Below are positions 41,345-49,552 of a DNA stretch of 64,000 bases, piece after piece (positions within the stretch are counted from its first letter, which is position 1; every line of letters begins with the position of its first letter). The stretch covers positions 62,001 through 126,000 of the forward strand of contig JOFO01000016.1 in the NCBI GenBank assembly GCA_000721275.1, read 5' to 3'. The stretch is from Microtetraspora glauca. Its GTDB lineage: Bacteria > Actinomycetota > Actinomycetes > Streptomycetales > Streptomycetaceae. Below the pieces are notes generated by a model. The model was not told the origin of the DNA, made no database searches, and worked only from the letters and a program-made list of their open reading frames with translations. The position numbers and the translations under genes were made by a program.

Positions 41345-43951
41345 ATGACGGACCAGCAGACCGGGCCTCGGGCCGAGCAGGGGGGCGCGGCCCCCACCAG
41401 GAACGCGATGCGGAGGGCCCTGCGGCGGGCGCGGGACGGGGTGGCGCTGGACGTGGCCGAGGCGGCGGTGCTGCTGCGGGCGCGCGGGGGGGACCTGGCG
41501 GAGCTGGTGGCGGTCGCGGGGCGGGTGCGGGACGCGGGTCTGGAGGCGGCGGGGCGGCCGGGGGTGATCACGTACTCGAAGAGCGTGTTCATACCGCTGA
41601 CGCGGCTGTGCCGGGACACGTGTCACTACTGCACGTTCGTCACCGTGCCGGGCAAGCTGCGGCGGGCGGGGCACGGGATGTTCCTGTCGCCGGACGAGGT
41701 CCTGGACATCGCGCGCAAGGGCGCCGCACTCGGCTGCAAGGAGGCGCTGATCACCCTCGGTGACAAGCCGGAGGAGCGGTGGCCGGAGGCGCGGGAGTGG
41801 CTGGACGCGCACGGCTACGACGACACCCTCGCCTATGTGCGGGCGATGTCGGTGCGGATCCTGGAGGAGACCGGGCTGCTGCCGCACCTGAACCCGGGGG
41901 TGCTGTCGTGGACGGACTTCCAGCGGCTGAAGCCGGTGGCGCCGTCGATGGGGATGATGCTGGAGACGACCGCGACCCGTCTGTGGTCGGAGCCCGGTGG
42001 CCCGCACTACGGCTCGCCGGACAAGGAGCCGGCGGTGCGGCTGCGGGTCCTGGAGGACGCCGGCCGGTCCTCCGTCCCCTTCACGTCGGGGCTGCTGCTG
42101 GGGATCGGGGAGACGTACGAGGAGCGGGCCGAGTCGCTGTTCGCGCTGCGGCGGGTGGCGCGGGCCTATCACGGCGTGCAGGAGCTGATCATCCAGAACT
42201 TCCGGGCCAAGCCGGACACGGCGATGCGGTCGATGCCCGACGCAGAACTGGACGACCTGGTCGCGGCGGTGGCCGTCGCCCGGCTGATCATGGGTCCGTC
42301 GGCGAACATCCAGGCACCGCCGAACCTGGTCGACGCCGAGTACGAGCGGCTGATCGCGGCCGGCATCGACGACTGGGGCGGCGTGTCCCCGCTCACCATC
42401 GACCACGTCAACCCCGAACGGCCCTGGCCGAAGATCGAGGAACTGGCCGCGCGCTCCCGTGCCGCCGGTTTCGAGCTGCGCGAACGGCTCTGCGTCTACC
42501 CGGAGTTCGTCCAGCGGGGTGAGCCGTGGCTGGACCCGCGGATCGTCCCGCACGTCCGTGCGCTCGCCGACCCGCAGACGGGCCTGGCGAACCCGGACGC
42601 CGTGGTGCGCGGCCTGCCCTGGCAGGAGCCCGACGAGGCGTTCACCGCTTCGGGCCGTACCGATCTGCACACCGCCGTCGACACCGAGGGCCGCACCGGT
42701 GACCGGCGCACCGATTTCGACGCCGTCTACGGCGACTGGGAGGCGCTGCGGGAGGCCGCAGCGCCCGGTATGCGGCCGGAGCGGATCGACGCCGACGTCC
42801 GCGAAGCCCTCGCCGTCGCCGCCGACGACCCGACGCGGCTGAGCGACCCGCAGGCCCTCGCCCTCCTGCACGCCGACGGCCCCGCGCTGGACGCCCTGAC
42901 CCGCGTCGCCGACGACGTCCGCAAGTCGGTGGCCGGCGACGAGGTGACGTACATCGTCACGCGGAACATCAACTTCACCAACGTCTGCTACACCGGCTGC
43001 CGTTTCTGCGCCTTCGCGCAGCGCCGCACCGACGCCGACGCCTACACCCTCTCCCTCGGTCAGGTCGCCGACCGCGCCCAGCAGGCGTGGGACGTCGGCG
43101 CGGTCGAGGTGTGCATGCAGGGCGGCATCCACCCCGACCTGCCCGGCACCGCCTACTTCGACATCGCCAGGGCCGTGAAGGAACGGGTGCCGGGCCTGCA
43201 CGTGCACGCCTTCTCCCCCATGGAGGTCGTCAACGGCGCCTCCCGCACCGGCCTGTCGATCCGCGAATGGCTCCAGGCGGCGAAGGAGGCCGGACTCGAC
43301 TCGATCCCCGGCACCGCGGCCGAGATCCTGGACGACGAGGTCCGCTGGGTCCTCACCAAGGGCAAACTGCCCACCGCCACCTGGATCGAGGTCATCACCA
43401 CCGCGCACGAGCTCGGCATCCGCTCGTCCTCGACCATGATGTACGGGCACGTCGACCAGCCCCGCCACTGGCTCGGCCACCTCCGCACCCTCGCCGGGAT
43501 CCAGCAGCGCACCGGCGGCTTCACCGAGTTCGTCACCCTCCCGTTCATCCACACCAATGCGCCCGTCTACCTCGCCGGCATCGCCCGCCCCGGCCCGACC
43601 GTCCGCGACAACCGGGCCGTGACCGCCATGGCCCGCCTCCTGCTCCACCCGCACATCCCCAACATCCAGACCAGCTGGGTGAAACTGGGCGCGGAAGGTG
43701 CCGCCCAGATGCTCCGCTCCGGAGCGAACGACCTCGGCGGCACCCTGATGGAGGAGACCATCTCCCGCATGGCCGGATCGAGTTACGGCTCCTACCGCTC
43801 CATCCGCGACCTGGAGGCGATCGCCGAGTCCGCCGGACGCCCCGCCCGCCCCCGCACCACCCTCTACGGCGAGGTCCCCGCCGAACGCCAGACAGCCGCC
43901 CGCGCCTCCGACGGCCACCTCCCCGAACTCCTCCCGGTGGTGGAGGGCTGA
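41345..43951 (+). CDS. fbiC: Bifunctional FO synthase FbiC (CofG/CofH fusion)
   Basis: An 868-residue enzyme with two radical-SAM halves that makes the 7,8-didemethyl-8-hydroxy-5-deazariboflavin (FO) core of cofactor F420 from tyrosine and the flavin precursor 5-amino-6-ribitylaminouracil. The first cluster motif is Cys89, Cys93, Cys96 ('CRDTCHYC', CofG half) and the second Cys548, Cys552, Cys555 ('CYTGCRFC', CofH half). The fusion and its length are standard for actinobacteria. It occurs beside several F420-type oxidoreductases in this window. Confidence 0.96.
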   Translation: MTDQQTGPRAEQGGAAPTRNAMRRALRRARDGVALDVAEAAVLLRARGGDLAELVAVAGRVRDAGLEAAGRPGVITYSKSVFIPLTRLCRDTCHYCTFVTVPGKLRRAGHGMFLSPDEVLDIARKGAALGCKEALITLGDKPEERWPEAREWLDAHGYDDTLAYVRAMSVRILEETGLLPHLNPGVLSWTDFQRLKPVAPSMGMMLETTATRLWSEPGGPHYGSPDKEPAVRLRVLEDAGRSSVPFTSGLLLGIGETYEERAESLFALRRVARAYHGVQELIIQNFRAKPDTAMRSMPDAELDDLVAAVAVARLIMGPSANIQAPPNLVDAEYERLIAAGIDDWGGVSPLTIDHVNPERPWPKIEELAARSRAAGFELRERLCVYPEFVQRGEPWLDPRIVPHVRALADPQTGLANPDAVVRGLPWQEPDEAFTASGRTDLHTAVDTEGRTGDRRTDFDAVYGDWEALREAAAPGMRPERIDADVREALAVAADDPTRLSDPQALALLHADGPALDALTRVADDVRKSVAGDEVTYIVTRNINFTNVCYTGCRFCAFAQRRTDADAYTLSLGQVADRAQQAWDVGAVEVCMQGGIHPDLPGTAYFDIARAVKERVPGLHVHAFSPMEVVNGASRTGLSIREWLQAAKEAGLDSIPGTAAEILDDEVRWVLTKGKLPTATWIEVITTAHELGIRSSSTMMYGHVDQPRHWLGHLRTLAGIQQRTGGFTEFVTLPFIHTNAPVYLAGIARPGPTVRDNRAVTAMARLLLHPHIPNIQTSWVKLGAEGAAQMLRSGANDLGGTLMEETISRMAGSSYGSYRSIRDLEAIAESAGRPARPRTTLYGEVPAERQTAARASDGHLPELLPVVEG

Positions 43952-44121
43952 CGGAGGCGGGTCCCTCCCCCCCCCCGGGACCTCGGGTGAACTGGGGTCA
44001 AAAGCGGCCTGAAGGGCGTCCGATCACATAAGGTTCCGCACCCCGAACGGACACACCCGGTCGATTAGAGTGCTGCGGAGACCGGTGAGAGAACGGGACC
44101 TCGGACGGGGGAGGGCACGTC

Positions 44122-45216
44122 GTGACCACCACTGCCGCGGCCGTGTGGGGCCGCACCGAACAGCAGGACTTCCGTTCGCGCGTCCGCGGCTGCCTGCTCG
44201 GCGCCGCCGTCGGCGACGCCTTCGGCGCCGGCGCGCACGACCGGACGCTGGACGAGCTCCGTACCGCGCACGGCGACGCCGGCCTCACCGAACCCCCCGA
44301 CGGCACCCTGCCGGTCACCGCCGCCACCCAGATGAGCCTCTTCACCGTCGACGGCCTCATCCGCGCCCACGTCCGCCGCGACAGCGGCGTCTGGCACCCG
44401 CCCACCGAGGTGCACCGCGCCGCCCTGCGCTGGGCGGCCACCCAGCGCGACTGGGGCCCCGACGAGCGCCGCCGCGACAACGGCTGGCTCGGCCGCCAGG
44501 AGTGGCTGTACGCCCGCCGCCGGCCGCCCCGCGCCTGCCTCACCGGCCTCGGCGACGACCGGCTCGGCACCCTCGACCAGCCCAAGAACCCCGACGCCGG
44601 CGACTCCGGCGCCCTCGCCCGCTCCGCCCCTTTCGGCCTCCTCGTCGGCTGGGAGCCGCAGCTCGTCTGCCAGCTCGCCGTCGAGTGCGCCGCCCAGACC
44701 CACGGCGCCCCCGCCGCCACCCTCGCCGCCGGCGCGCTCGCCGTGACCGTGCACGGCACCGCCCGCGGCGCCTCCGTCGAGGCCGCCGCCGGCACGGCCC
44801 TGGCGCTGCTGGCCGGCCGCCCCGGCCACGAACCCGTCACCGAGGCCCTGACCCGCGCCCTCGGAGCCGTACGCGAGGGCGTCCCCGACGCGGACCGCGT
44901 CACCGCCCTCGGGGCGGCCGAGGACACCGCGGAGGGCCAGCTGGCCGCGGCCGTCTACTGCGCCCTCGTCGGCGAGGACGTCCGCCACGGGCTGCGCCTC
45001 GCCGCCAACCACGACGGCCCGTCCGCCGTCACCGCCGCCGTCACCGGCGCCCTCCTCGGCGCCCAGCACGGCGAGACGGCCCTCCCGGCGGCCTGGCTGG
45101 CGGCGCTGGAGGGCCGGGGCACGGTCCTCGAACTCGCCGACGACCTGTCCATGGAGCTCACCCAGGCCGCCACCCTCCACACCCCCACCTGGCACGCCCG
45201 CTACCCGACGCCGTGA
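44122..45216 (+). CDS. ADP-ribosylglycohydrolase-fold protein lacking metal-binding residues
   Basis: A 364-residue member of the DraG/ARH family by 'RVRGCLLGAAVGDAFGAG' at the N-terminus and 'SAPFGLLVG' in the middle. Active members have a 'TDDTQM' motif and a C-terminal 'GDSDSTG' motif that hold two Mg ions. Here these read 'TAATQM' (residues 66-71) and 'NHDGPSAVTAAVTGALLGAQHG' (about 295-316), so the metal-binding Asp residues are lost at both places. It probably binds ADP-ribose or another ligand without hydrolysing it. GTG at 44122 has GGAGGGC upstream. Confidence 0.82.
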   Translation: MTTTAAAVWGRTEQQDFRSRVRGCLLGAAVGDAFGAGAHDRTLDELRTAHGDAGLTEPPDGTLPVTAATQMSLFTVDGLIRAHVRRDSGVWHPPTEVHRAALRWAATQRDWGPDERRRDNGWLGRQEWLYARRRPPRACLTGLGDDRLGTLDQPKNPDAGDSGALARSAPFGLLVGWEPQLVCQLAVECAAQTHGAPAATLAAGALAVTVHGTARGASVEAAAGTALALLAGRPGHEPVTEALTRALGAVREGVPDADRVTALGAAEDTAEGQLAAAVYCALVGEDVRHGLRLAANHDGPSAVTAAVTGALLGAQHGETALPAAWLAALEGRGTVLELADDLSMELTQAATLHTPTWHARYPTP

Positions 45217-45243
45217 CCCCCGCGGGTCCGCGGGACGGGCGGC

Positions 45244-46029
45244 TCACCGCATCACCTCCCCGGCGTTCACCAGCAGCGACTGCCCCGTGATCGACCGGGC
45301 CCGGGGCGACGCCAGGAAGACGACCGCGTCCGCGACGTCCGCGTCGGTGGCCAGGTCCGGGAGGGCGACCCGGGAGGCGAGCCGGGCCAGGACGTCCGCC
45401 TCCGCCACCCCCTCCGCCTGCGCCGTGAAGCGCACGAACGCCTCCACCGGCGGCCCCCACATCCACCCCGGCAGCACCGTGTTGACCCGGATCCGGTCGG
45501 GCCCCAGCTCCCGCGCCAGCGAGTACATCGCCGACGTCAGCGCCCCCTTCGACGCGGCGTACGCGGCCTGCCGGACCTCGGTCGGCGCGGCGACGGCCGA
45601 CTGCGTGCCGATGAGGACGACCGCCCCGCCCCCGGCCGCCCGCAGCGCCGGCAGGCACGCGCGCGTCATCCGCAGCGTCCCGAGCAGGTTGACGTCGAGG
45701 ACGCCCTGCCAGGTGGCGAAGTCGGCGTCGGCGAGGCCGCCGAAGTACCCGTCCCAGGCCGCGACCTGCACGACCGCGTCGATCCCGCCGAAGCGTTCCA
45801 CCGCGAGCGCGGCCAGCGCCTCGCACTGCCGCTCGTCGGTGATGTCGGTGGCGAGGTGCGCGGTGCGCCCGCCCGGCGGGTCGATCGCGGCGGCCACCCC
45901 GGCGAGGTGCGCGCCGGTGCGGGCGCCGAGGACCGCGTTGCCCCCGTCGCGCACCACCGCCTCCGCCACCCGGCGACCGAGCCCGGTCCCGACGCCCGAC
46001 ACGACGACCGTCTTCCCCTGGAGCAGCAT
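45244..46029 (-). CDS. Short-chain dehydrogenase/reductase of the CTGACG regulon
   Basis: A 261-residue SDR. The nucleotide loop is 'SGVGTGLGRR' (11-20, Ser in place of Thr), the catalytic pair is 'YAASK' (Tyr157, Lys161), and 'IRVNTVLPGWMWG' and 'SITGQSLLVNAGEVMR' follow. The usual NNAG is replaced by 'VQVAAW', a divergent variant. The ATG at 46029 has GGGAG about 8 nt upstream; a longer frame to 46152 would overlap the divergent gene. A perfect CTGACG operator lies 30 nt upstream. Confidence 0.85.
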   Translation of the reverse strand: MLLQGKTVVVSGVGTGLGRRVAEAVVRDGGNAVLGARTGAHLAGVAAAIDPPGGRTAHLATDITDERQCEALAALAVERFGGIDAVVQVAAWDGYFGGLADADFATWQGVLDVNLLGTLRMTRACLPALRAAGGGAVVLIGTQSAVAAPTEVRQAAYAASKGALTSAMYSLARELGPDRIRVNTVLPGWMWGPPVEAFVRFTAQAEGVAEADVLARLASRVALPDLATDADVADAVVFLASPRARSITGQSLLVNAGEVMR

Positions 46030-46058
46030 CCGGGTCACTCCCGCCTCTGGCCAGCTAT

Positions 46059-46073
46059 CTGACGGTCCGTCAG
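46059..46073. promoter_or_regulatory. Perfect CTGACG-type operator in a divergent promoter
   Basis: CTGACGGTCCGTCAG sits in the 85-nt gap between the divergent SDR and dimeric-barrel genes and could control both. Confidence 0.75.
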
Positions 46074-46114
46074 AGTAGGTGTCCCGAGCCGCGCAGGGAA
46101 GGGAGACGACGGCG

Positions 46115-46939
46115 ATGGACGACACCGAGAGGTACGCCGAGCTGGCCGCCACCGGGCCGTACGGGGTCCGCCCCGGTCACGCCCTGATCACCATGGTGGA
46201 GCCGCACCCGGGCCACGAGTACGCGTACAACCGCTGGTACGAGGACGACCACTACTACGCCGGCGCGATGGCGATGCCGTGGATGTTCGCGGGCCGCCGC
46301 TGGGTCGCCACCCGCGACCTCCAGGAGCTCCGGACGCCGGAGAAGTCCGCCGTCGCGCAGCCGGTCACCGCCGGCTGCTACCTCTCCACGTACTGGATCA
46401 CCGAGGGCCGCTACGACGCGCACATGAAGTGGACCGTCGCCATCAACAAGCGCCTCCACCGCGACGCCCGCGTCCACCACGGCCGCACCCACGTCTTCAC
46501 GTCGTTCCAGGACCACGAGGCGACGGTGTACCGGGACGGGGCGGCCGGCCCGCGCGACGTCCACGCCCTCGACCACCCCTACGCGGGCCTGGTCCTCCAG
46601 GTCGTGGACTGCGCCGGCCCGGGGGAGCGGGCGGCGCTGCTGGAGCGGCTGTGCTCGCGGGAACTGCCGCGCCGGCTCGCCGGTTCACCGGCGGCGATGG
46701 TCACCGTCTTCCGCCCGACGCCGCTGCCCGGCGACCGCATGGCGTACGTGAAGCAGGTGGAGGGCGTCGGCACCCGGCTCACCCTGCTGTGGTTCCTGGA
46801 GCGGGATCCGCGCGACTGCTGGGCGGAGCACTTCGCGGACCTGGACGGCCTCGCGGCGGACGCGGGCCGGGTGGAACTGGTGGCGCCGTTCGTCCCGACC
46901 GTCCCCGGGACCGACCGGTACGTGGACCGGCTGAGGTGA
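46115..46939 (+). CDS. Hypothetical dimeric alpha/beta-barrel-like protein
   Basis: A 274-residue protein with no catalytic motif that I recognise. 'HALITMVEPHPGHEYAYNRWYEDDHYYAGAMAMPWMFAGRRWVATRDLQ' looks like the ferredoxin-like strand-helix-strand of EthD-type dimeric barrels, and a second such unit may lie near residues 150-250 ('YAGLVLQVVDC', 'AMVTVFRPTPLPG'). ATG at 46115 has GGGAG upstream. EthD-like proteins often stand beside oxygenases and SDRs in degradation clusters. Its operator links it to the regulon. Confidence 0.6.
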   Translation: MDDTERYAELAATGPYGVRPGHALITMVEPHPGHEYAYNRWYEDDHYYAGAMAMPWMFAGRRWVATRDLQELRTPEKSAVAQPVTAGCYLSTYWITEGRYDAHMKWTVAINKRLHRDARVHHGRTHVFTSFQDHEATVYRDGAAGPRDVHALDHPYAGLVLQVVDCAGPGERAALLERLCSRELPRRLAGSPAAMVTVFRPTPLPGDRMAYVKQVEGVGTRLTLLWFLERDPRDCWAEHFADLDGLAADAGRVELVAPFVPTVPGTDRYVDRLR

Positions 46940-47030
46940 CGGACTCCGCCCGGCGGCAGGAGCTTTCCGGGCATGAGAGAGCCCTCTCGGCCAGGACGGC
47001 GGACCGGACGAGAGGGCGGCTCCGCGAGGC

Positions 47031-47231
47031 TCAGAGGGCCCCGTTGCTCACCTGGCCGACGAAGGCGTTCCACGAGCCCGGCCCGAAAGAGAGGGACGGG
47101 CCCTCGGGGGCCTTGGAGTCGCGGACGTCGATGGAGGCGACGGCCGGCGACTTCACCTCGACGCAGGCGCCGTTGCCGCCGGAGTAGGAGGACTTGGTCC
47201 AGTTGTCGGTGGCACCCTGGATGATGGCCAT
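47031..47231 (-). CDS. DUF397 domain protein
   Basis: A 66-residue protein with the family signature 'WTKSSYSGGNGACVEVKSPAVASIDVRDSKAPEGPSLSFGPGSWNAFV'. DUF397 proteins are small partners, often acting against the neighbouring XRE/Scr1 regulator, as in the AbaA, WhiJ and BldB-related systems of Streptomyces. It lies 273 nt downstream of such a regulator on the same strand; that gap shows no gene. Confidence 0.92.
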   Translation of the reverse strand: MAIIQGATDNWTKSSYSGGNGACVEVKSPAVASIDVRDSKAPEGPSLSFGPGSWNAFVGQVSNGAL

Positions 47232-47504
47232 GATGTGCTCAGCTCCGGTTCTGCCCGAAGGGCGTGAGAGTCGGTGCCGGCGTGGTCTTCACCGGCCTGA
47301 TCGACGCTACTCGCCGGTCCCGAGCCGCGGGACCGGCGTTCACACGACCGGGTGACATATGCCAACTGAGCTTCCGGCGCGCTGAGTCGGCGGTGTACCG
47401 TATCCGCCCCCGCGCTCTGGGCCGCGCCTCGCGTTCCCCGCCCCGCTTCCCGACCCGCCTCCCTGACCCGCTTCCCCGGCCCGCTTCCCCGGCCCGCGGG
47501 AACC

Positions 47505-48365
47505 TCAGCCGTCGGCGTACCGCTTCGCGATGTCGGCGACGAAGTCCCGCGTCTGCTCCACGCCCAACGCCTGCGCCCGCAGGTGCTCGTACATGAAGCT
47601 GTACTTCGCCACGTCCGGCCCCTTCTCCAGGTACAGGTCGCTCGTCACGCCCTCGATGTAGACGACGCTGGAGTCGGAGGCGTCCGGGAACTCCAGGATG
47701 GAGTACTGGCCGCTGATGCCCGGGTGCGCACCCGTGTCGAACGGCAGCACCTGCACGGTCACGTGCGGCAGGTGCGACTGCTCCACCAGGTGCTCCAGCT
47801 GCTCGGCCATCACCCGCCGGTTGCCGACGACCCGGCGCAGCGCCGCCTCGTCGATGACCGCCCACAGGCGCAGCGGGTTCTCCTCCTTGTTGATCCGCTC
47901 CTGGCGGCGGGTGCGGACGCTGGTCCGCTTCTCGATGTCCGCCGGCGTCGACTCGGGGAGCGCGCCGGAGATGACGGCGGTGGCGTACGCGCGGGTCTGG
48001 AGCAGACCGGGGATGATCTGCGGCTCGTACACGCGCAGGCTCTGCGCGTCCGTCTCCAGACCGATGTAGACGCTGTACGGGATGTCGCCGAAGGCGTGCC
48101 ACCAGCCCTGCTGGCGCGAGTCCTTGGCCATCTGCATCAGCGAGTTGACCATGGCCTCGTCCTCGACCTCGTACACCCCGCACAGGTCGCGCACGTCGCG
48201 CTGGCTGATGGAGCGGCGGCCGTTCTCGAGGCGGCTGATCTTGGACTGGGAGACGAGGAGGCGCTCGGCGACCTGTTCGGCCGTCATGCCCTTGCCCTCG
48301 CGGAGCTTGCGCAGCTCCTGCCCCAATCGGCGTCGCCTGACGGTGGGGTTGACACTGGACGCCAC
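47505..48365 (-). CDS. XRE-family helix-turn-helix regulator (Scr1/DUF5753 type)
   Basis: A 286-residue regulator. The N-terminal Cro/CI helix-turn-helix is 'LGQELRKLREGKGMTAEQVAERLLVSQSKISRLENGRRSISQRDVRDLC'. The C-terminal DUF5753 domain starts 'YIGLETDAQSLRVYEPQIIPGLLQTRAYA' and includes 'HVTVQVLPFDTGAHPGISGQYSILEF'. GTG at 48365 fits the conserved N-terminus and has GGAGG upstream. Together with the downstream DUF397 gene it forms a WhiJ-like developmental or antibiotic regulatory pair. Confidence 0.92.
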   Translation of the reverse strand: MASSVNPTVRRRRLGQELRKLREGKGMTAEQVAERLLVSQSKISRLENGRRSISQRDVRDLCGVYEVEDEAMVNSLMQMAKDSRQQGWWHAFGDIPYSVYIGLETDAQSLRVYEPQIIPGLLQTRAYATAVISGALPESTPADIEKRTSVRTRRQERINKEENPLRLWAVIDEAALRRVVGNRRVMAEQLEHLVEQSHLPHVTVQVLPFDTGAHPGISGQYSILEFPDASDSSVVYIEGVTSDLYLEKGPDVAKYSFMYEHLRAQALGVEQTRDFVADIAKRYADG

Positions 48366-48670
48366 GGAAACTGCACCTCCGGCTGCTGTCTGCGATGCGT
48401 AGCTGTGAGTATCTACTGCTTGGCAGACTGCCACCAAAGGTGTGGCGTGCGCTGGGAAAACGCGACAACGCCCGTGCGGGTGCTCGGATTCGACGCGCAT
48501 GTGCGGGACGCCCGGAGGCGCCCCGCACATGCGCGTGCGGCTCCCGGAGGGGTTCGTGCGCGCGGTGCGGTGAAGTGCGCGCGTACGGCGGTGCCGGTGC
48601 CGGCCGTGCCGTGAACGCGCGTGGTGCGTGGTGCCTGGTGCGTGAGGTGGCGTCGGGTCGCGCGGCCGCC
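48366..48670. other. Intergenic region between GPP34 and XRE genes, with a palindrome
   Basis: This 305-nt gap contains the promoter of the XRE regulator. A perfect palindrome TGGCAGACTGCCA (48421-48433) about 55 nt before the start is a candidate autoregulatory operator. The remainder (48450-48670) is GTGCGCG-rich and shows no gene that I can support. Confidence 0.5.
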
Positions 48671-49369
48671 TCAGTGGGCGGCGGCGCGGGCCATGCCGCC
48701 CCGCGGCTGGGCGGGTACGCCCTGGCCGCTCCGGCGCGGCTGCGCGGCCGCGCCGTTCTGGACGTCCATCACAGCGTGCGCCACGAGGCCGCCCATGGGG
48801 TCGTGCCGGATCAGGTCGCGCAGCCGGGACCGCGACGACCGTCCTTCGTTGCCGGGATACAGGTGCTTGCCGAGACCGACCGCGTGGGCCAGTGCGGCGA
48901 GCGCCGCGGTCCGCGGGTCCGGCGGTACGCCGGTGCGGATCGCACTGTCCAGCCGGGCCCTGATCTCCCGGCTGATCGCCGTGTCCGTCGCCTGGTAGCG
49001 AGTCGTCGGCAGCACCCCGCACATCTGGCCCTCCACGGCATGCACCATGCCGCATCGCTCCAGATGCGAGAGATACGTCTGGCGGAGCCCCAGCCGGGGC
49101 CCGCCGATCCAGTGGACGGCCCGGACCGGACTGCCGCGCCTGCGCAGCAGTTCCAGTGCGGAGTCCAGAGTCGGATCTCCGGTCGGCCGTGGCATCACCA
49201 CGGCGATACGATCCCCGTCAGGGGCTATCCGTCCTGCCAGAGCCAGCTCCACTAGCTGTGCTCCGGCCAGGCCCAGGTCGAGCGACTGCGGCTGCGCTGT
49301 GGTACCCGTGGCCGGGTCCAGAGCGAGCAGCAGAAGCTCCTCCGGAATGGTTCTGCGGCTCCTGCCCAT
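48671..49369 (-). CDS. GPP34 (GOLPH3-like) family protein
   Basis: A 232-residue protein with 'IPEELLLLALDPATGTTAQPQSLDLGLAGAQLVELALAGRI' at its start, the mark of the GPP34/GOLPH3 fold known for phosphoinositide binding in eukaryotes. Middle parts 'YLSHLERCGMVHAVEG' and 'ARLDSAIRTGVPPDPRTAALAALAHAVGLGKHLYPG' fit. Actinobacteria have many such proteins, probably membrane-associated and of unknown function. It is divergent from the carboxypeptidase gene. Confidence 0.85.
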   Translation of the reverse strand: MGRSRRTIPEELLLLALDPATGTTAQPQSLDLGLAGAQLVELALAGRIAPDGDRIAVVMPRPTGDPTLDSALELLRRRGSPVRAVHWIGGPRLGLRQTYLSHLERCGMVHAVEGQMCGVLPTTRYQATDTAISREIRARLDSAIRTGVPPDPRTAALAALAHAVGLGKHLYPGNEGRSSRSRLRDLIRHDPMGGLVAHAVMDVQNGAAAQPRRSGQGVPAQPRGGMARAAAH

Positions 49370-49552
49370 CCATGCCTCCCCGCGTGGATGAATGACAGGG
49401 TGACCCCTCTCACATTCATCTGTCGAGAGTGCCTGGGTGGTTCGTCCGGGAACCAGTAGGTATGTCGTTCTCGTCTAGCACGGGAGCCAAGGGGTTCACA
49501 CAGGACACTGGTAGACGGTTCGGACGTACGTATGACGCATGGAGGAGGCACG

